Part shown: positions 15,388 to 18,349 of the stretch, one piece after another
How the letters are laid out: every line of letters starts with the position of its first letter
Numbering within the stretch: position 1 is the stretch's first letter
Source: Chrysochromulina tobinii
Taxonomy: Eukaryota; Haptophyta; Prymnesiales; Chrysochromulinaceae
DNA: 18,349 nt
Reading direction: 5' to 3'
Assembly (NCBI GenBank): GCA_001275005.1
Contig: JWZX01000540.1
Location: 1-18,349 of the forward strand
Notes under the pieces: model-generated
What the model saw: only the letters and a program-made list of their open reading frames with translations
Database searches by the model: none
What the model was told of the DNA's origin: nothing
Translations under genes and position numbers: made by a program

Positions 15388-16287
15388 ATGGCAGACGAGT
15401 TCGCGTATAAACGCGACAGCAAGCTGCAAGAGCGACTGTCCCGCGAAATCGAGGTGCTTGTAAAGCAACCCGGCAACACAGTATGCGCCGACTGCGACGA
15501 GACGAAGAGGATTCGATTCTGCTCCGTCACGCTTGGCGTGTTCCTTTGCAATCGCTGCTACGGCCAGCACCGGCAGCTCGGGGCACATGTCACCAGAGGC
15601 AAGTGCCTAGGGCTGGACGCATGGAAGCCCGAGGAGATTGAGCTGCTGCGTGCCATTGGGAACACGAAGGCGAACGCACGCTACGAGGCGAATTTACCAC
15701 CGCCACCCTGGAAGCGGCCGACTACCGCATCAACCGAGCGTGAGGTCCTCGCATTCATCAAGGACAAGTACGAGCGGCAGAAGTTTGCTGCGGTGCAATT
15801 TTCTGGCACAGTAGCCTCCATGCCAGCAGCAGTTGCAGCTGCTGCACTACCACCACCCACCGCGCCTCCTCCTGCCCCGTCGCTTGCTGCAGACTTGCTA
15901 GGAGGCTGGGCTAATTTCGACGAGCCAAAGGGCAGCAGCAGCAGCGCAGCCACGCAGCCTGTGGTCGCCGCTGCTGCACCATACGATCTTCTGTCCATGC
16001 TGGACAGCTCAGCGATCAGCACGCGGCCCACCATGCTAGCAGCCCCGTCGCCTCCTATGCCCGCGGCAAACATCGGCGGCACAGGCGGCGGCATGGGTGG
16101 CGACGGCACGGGCGGCGGCATGGGCGGCGGCACGAGCGGCGGCATGGGCGGCGGCACGGGCGGCGGCATGGGCGGCGGCATGGGCGGCATGCCTCCATTC
16201 ATGAATCCGATGAATCCGATGAATCCGATGGGCATGTTTGCCACCCCTCCTCCAGACCCATTTTCGAGCTTTGGGAAAATGTACTAA
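15388..16287 (+). CDS. ArfGAP-domain protein (SMAP/AGFG-like)
   Basis: ArfGAPs stimulate GTP hydrolysis on Arf GTPases and so control coat assembly on vesicles. The 299-residue product begins at ATG 15388 in a good context (ACGAAATGG). Residues about 13-130 are the ArfGAP domain. The zinc finger is C33-x2-C36-x17-C54-x2-C57, followed after four residues by the arginine finger R62 in GQHRQLGAH; LGLDAW (74-79) is also conserved. The usual Trp of the WAS motif is replaced (RFCS, 43-46). Downstream, ADLLGGW (168-174) and DLLSMLD (200-206) resemble clathrin or adaptor-binding motifs, and a DPF motif (290-292) is a classic AP2-appendage ligand. Residues 230-268 are Gly/Met/Thr repeats and 272-280 are three MNP units. 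Together this suggests a clathrin-linked ArfGAP. The stop lies only 121 bp before the malic enzyme ATG. Confidence 0.9.
   Translation: MADEFAYKRDSKLQERLSREIEVLVKQPGNTVCADCDETKRIRFCSVTLGVFLCNRCYGQHRQLGAHVTRGKCLGLDAWKPEEIELLRAIGNTKANARYEANLPPPPWKRPTTASTEREVLAFIKDKYERQKFAAVQFSGTVASMPAAVAAAALPPPTAPPPAPSLAADLLGGWANFDEPKGSSSSAATQPVVAAAAPYDLLSMLDSSAISTRPTMLAAPSPPMPAANIGGTGGGMGGDGTGGGMGGGTSGGMGGGTGGGMGGGMGGMPPFMNPMNPMNPMGMFATPPPDPFSSFGKMY
16072..16227. repeat. Gly/Met-coding tandem repeats in the ArfGAP tail
   Basis: Imperfect 12- to 15-bp units built from GGCGGCATGGGC and GGCGGCACGGGC run to about 16194. They are followed by three perfect copies of ATGAATCCG (16201-16227), encoding MNP. All units are multiples of three. 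Confidence 0.9.
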
Positions 16288-16408
16288 TCCTCGATTGTCC
16301 GGATCCGGGTCCGTGCTGCTGTGTGCCTGAGGGTGACTACGGTAGTGGCGCAAAAGTTCGAGAGAGAATTCACAGGAAAGATTGTATCTCAAGTTTCTCA
16401 ACATCGGC

Positions 16409-18241
16409 ATGCAGACCACCCTGCTATGCAGACACCGTGCGCGGCTGCTTGCGCAGCCCATGGGGTTGCGCCACACGACGACGCTGCTCGGCAGCTTTCT
16501 GCAGCGCGCTCGGCCGCTCTCGAGCTCGAGTGGGACCCCGAGGAAGGGCGGCAACTTCAGATTTCTCGCGCCACTCAATGCCAGAAAGGCCAAGGGCACC
16601 GACATCCTCAACGATCCGTTCTGGAACAAGGGTTCCGCGTTCACGCGCGAAGAGCGCGACCGGCTCAAGCTGCGCGGGCTGCTGCCGTCGGTGTACATGA
16701 CGCTCGAGGAGCAGGTCCACTTCTTCCTCGTGCGGCTGCGCGAAGTCCCGGACCCACTGCAGAAGAGTCTGATGCTCTCGGAGCTCGCCAACCGCAACGC
16801 GACGCTCTTCCACCGCGTGTTGATCGAGGAGATCGAGGAGATCGCGCCGCTCGTGTACACGCCGACGGTCGGCCTAGTGTGCCAGCAGTTTTCGCACAAC
16901 TTCACGCGGCCGCGCGGGCTCACCTTCACGCCCGACGACCGCGGCTCCATGGCCATCATGATGCAAAACTGGTCGCACTCGTCGTGCCAGGTCGCGGTCG
17001 TCACCGACGGCTCGCGCATTCTGGGCCTCGGCGACCTGGGCGCCAACGGCATGGGCATCCCCATCGGCAAGCTCGCATTATACTGTGCGTATGGGGGCAT
17101 CGCGCCGCACCGCACGCTCCCCGTGATGCTCGACTTCGGCACCGACAACGAGTATTACCTGACCGATCCGGACTACAAGGGCTGGCGCGGCCGCCGGCTG
17201 CGCGGCGACGACTACTACTCGCTCCTCGACGAGTTCATGCAGGCCGTCTTTCGGCGCTACCCTTCAATGCTTCTCCAGTTCGAGGACTTTTCGTCGGACA
17301 AGGCGGCTCCCATACTCGACAAGTACCGGAAGCGCTACCTGTGCTTCAATGACGACATCCAGGGCACGGGCGCCACCGTGCTCGCTGGCGTGCTCGGCGC
17401 GCTGCGCATGATCGGCCGTCCGCCCGAGGCGATCAAAGATCTCAAGGTGGCGGTCGTGGGCGCCGGCAGCGCTGGGCTCGGGGTGGCGCAGGCTCTTCAC
17501 ACGGCGATGCTCGAGGCCGGCTGTGTGGACGCGGAGACCGCCTCCAAGAACTTCACCGTCTTCGACGTCAAGGGTCTCCTCGGCAAGGGGCGGAAAGGCC
17601 TCACGGCTGAGGCATTGCCTTTCCAGCGGCACGACCTAGCCGACGGCCTCTCGCTTGAAGAGACCGTCAAGGCGGAGAAGCCGCAACTCATCCTGGGCCT
17701 CTCGGGGCGCAAAGGCACGATCAGCGAGGGCGCGATCCGCGCGATGGCCGCCACGCACGAACGCCCCTTTGTCTTCCCGCTCTCCAACCCGACCTCCCAG
17801 ACCGAGCTCACGCCCGCTCAAGCATACGAATGGACGCAGGGGAAGGCCATCGTAGCCACCGGTTCGCCCTTCGACCCCGTCACGTACGGCGGGCAGACGT
17901 TCTCCCCGTCGCAGTGCAACAACATGTACATCTTCCCTGGCCTCGGTCTGGGCGCGAGCGTGTGCGGCGCCGAGAGCGTGCCAGATTCGATGCTCTACCG
18001 CAGCGCAGTCGCTCTCTCCAAAATGACCTCCGCTGAGGAGCTCGCCGCTGGGCGCGTCTTCCCCTCGGTGACCAACATCCGCGCGTGCGCGTTGCAGGTG
18101 GGCATCTCGGTCGCGGAGCATGCGTACGAGCTCAAGATCGCGCGCAACAACCCCGGCCGCGGTGAGACGGTCGCCCAGTTCGTGACGCGAAAGATGTACT
18201 ATCCCGAGTACGTGCCCATCTTCTCGGAGGTGGGCGAGTGA
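16409..18241 (+). CDS. Malic enzyme, probably mitochondrial, NADP-type favoured
   Basis: The enzyme oxidatively decarboxylates L-malate to pyruvate and CO2 with NAD(P)+ and Mg2+/Mn2+. The 610-residue product begins at ATG 16409, the first in frame. Residues 1-40 are rich in Arg, Leu, Thr and Ser without acids, a typical mitochondrial presequence. Catalytic features are all present: YTPTVG (Y150), GIPIGKLALY (K221), metal ligands in LQFEDF (289-294) and FNDDIQGTGA (313-322). The nucleotide fold is GAGSAGLGVA (351-360), and LSNPTS (458-463) and GSPFDPV (485-491) are also conserved. The fold is the animal/plant ME1/ME2 type. The second strand reads FDVKGLL; the Lys after Asp-x resembles NADP enzymes (DSKGL) more than NAD enzymes (DKYGL), so NADP is favoured with modest confidence. 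Such an enzyme could supply NADPH or pyruvate. Only 121 bp separate it from the ArfGAP gene. Confidence 0.95.
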   Translation: MQTTLLCRHRARLLAQPMGLRHTTTLLGSFLQRARPLSSSSGTPRKGGNFRFLAPLNARKAKGTDILNDPFWNKGSAFTREERDRLKLRGLLPSVYMTLEEQVHFFLVRLREVPDPLQKSLMLSELANRNATLFHRVLIEEIEEIAPLVYTPTVGLVCQQFSHNFTRPRGLTFTPDDRGSMAIMMQNWSHSSCQVAVVTDGSRILGLGDLGANGMGIPIGKLALYCAYGGIAPHRTLPVMLDFGTDNEYYLTDPDYKGWRGRRLRGDDYYSLLDEFMQAVFRRYPSMLLQFEDFSSDKAAPILDKYRKRYLCFNDDIQGTGATVLAGVLGALRMIGRPPEAIKDLKVAVVGAGSAGLGVAQALHTAMLEAGCVDAETASKNFTVFDVKGLLGKGRKGLTAEALPFQRHDLADGLSLEETVKAEKPQLILGLSGRKGTISEGAIRAMAATHERPFVFPLSNPTSQTELTPAQAYEWTQGKAIVATGSPFDPVTYGGQTFSPSQCNNMYIFPGLGLGASVCGAESVPDSMLYRSAVALSKMTSAEELAAGRVFPSVTNIRACALQVGISVAEHAYELKIARNNPGRGETVAQFVTRKMYYPEYVPIFSEVGE

Positions 18242-18349
18242 TGCGGAGCAGACGCGCCATGAGGCGTGCGTCGTCGACGCATGCCCGGGCGGAGGCATCA
18301 TCTCTGTGAGATCGAACGCATCTCGACCAAGCCGACCCCAGCACGCGTG
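18242..18349. other. 3' flank of malic enzyme to window end
   Basis: These 108 bp follow the TGA stop and hold no visible gene. They are presumably the 3' untranslated region. Confidence 0.6.

Noticed and set aside
16036-17148. Minus-strand frame of 370 codons across the ArfGAP and malic enzyme genes
   Set aside because: It is opposite two well-supported genes and its composition reflects their repeats.
1-18349. tRNA, rRNA, CRISPR or bacterial operon features
   Set aside because: I found no tRNA-like B-box with a foldable partner, no rRNA sequence and no spaced identical repeats of CRISPR type; gene spacing is eukaryotic.

Overview
This window looks like nuclear DNA from a GC-rich unicellular eukaryote. 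The genes are eukaryotic families: a TLC-domain membrane protein, dolichol kinase, an ArfGAP, a membrane RING-H2 protein and a presequence-bearing malic enzyme. They lie on both strands with their own spacers, there are no bacterial ribosome binding sites or operon overlaps, and most codons end in G or C. A microalga (haptophyte or stramenopile) would fit, but no marker here proves the lineage. Most genes read as single long exons. Two short stretches with strongly G/C-ending codons and splice-like edges suggest that some introns exist.

Layout. 1-816: no supportable gene. 817-1920 (-): unrecognised protein with two PWxxxDxFKD motifs and an 11-nt homopolymer near its end. 1921-2121: divergent spacer. 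2122-3087 (+): TLC-domain membrane protein. 3300-4475 (+): FAD amine oxidase. 4476-5376: spacer holding a probable 225-bp MITE-like insertion. 5377-6342 (+): Cys-rich, possibly PH-like membrane-associated protein. 6343-7142: spacer. 7143-7718 (-): RING-H2 membrane protein with a Val-Thr repeat tail. 7719-8945: a 1.2-kb spacer with two strong inverted repeats and one orphan exon-like block. 8946-10859 (+): dolichol kinase. 10860-11254: convergent spacer. 11255-13243 (-): secretory-type beta-propeller, glycosidase-like protein. 13244-14114: spacer. 14115-14948 (-): Cys-rich protein with a GYPPQQ tail, probably continued by an upstream exon near 15081-15191. 15388-16287 (+): ArfGAP. 16409-18241 (+): malic enzyme.

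The genes do not form one pathway. Several serve the endomembrane system: dolichol kinase makes the lipid carrier for N-glycosylation, the propeller protein carries several N-glycosylation sequons, the ArfGAP acts on vesicle traffic, and the TLC and RING proteins sit in membranes. This is probably chance, since eukaryotic neighbours need not be related.

No clear new defence or mobile system was found. The best leads are the MITE-like element at 5043-5287, the two hairpin-forming repeats and exon-like block in 7719-8945, the likely hidden intron at the start of the Cys-rich gene, and the probable frame change at the G/C homopolymer of the first gene.
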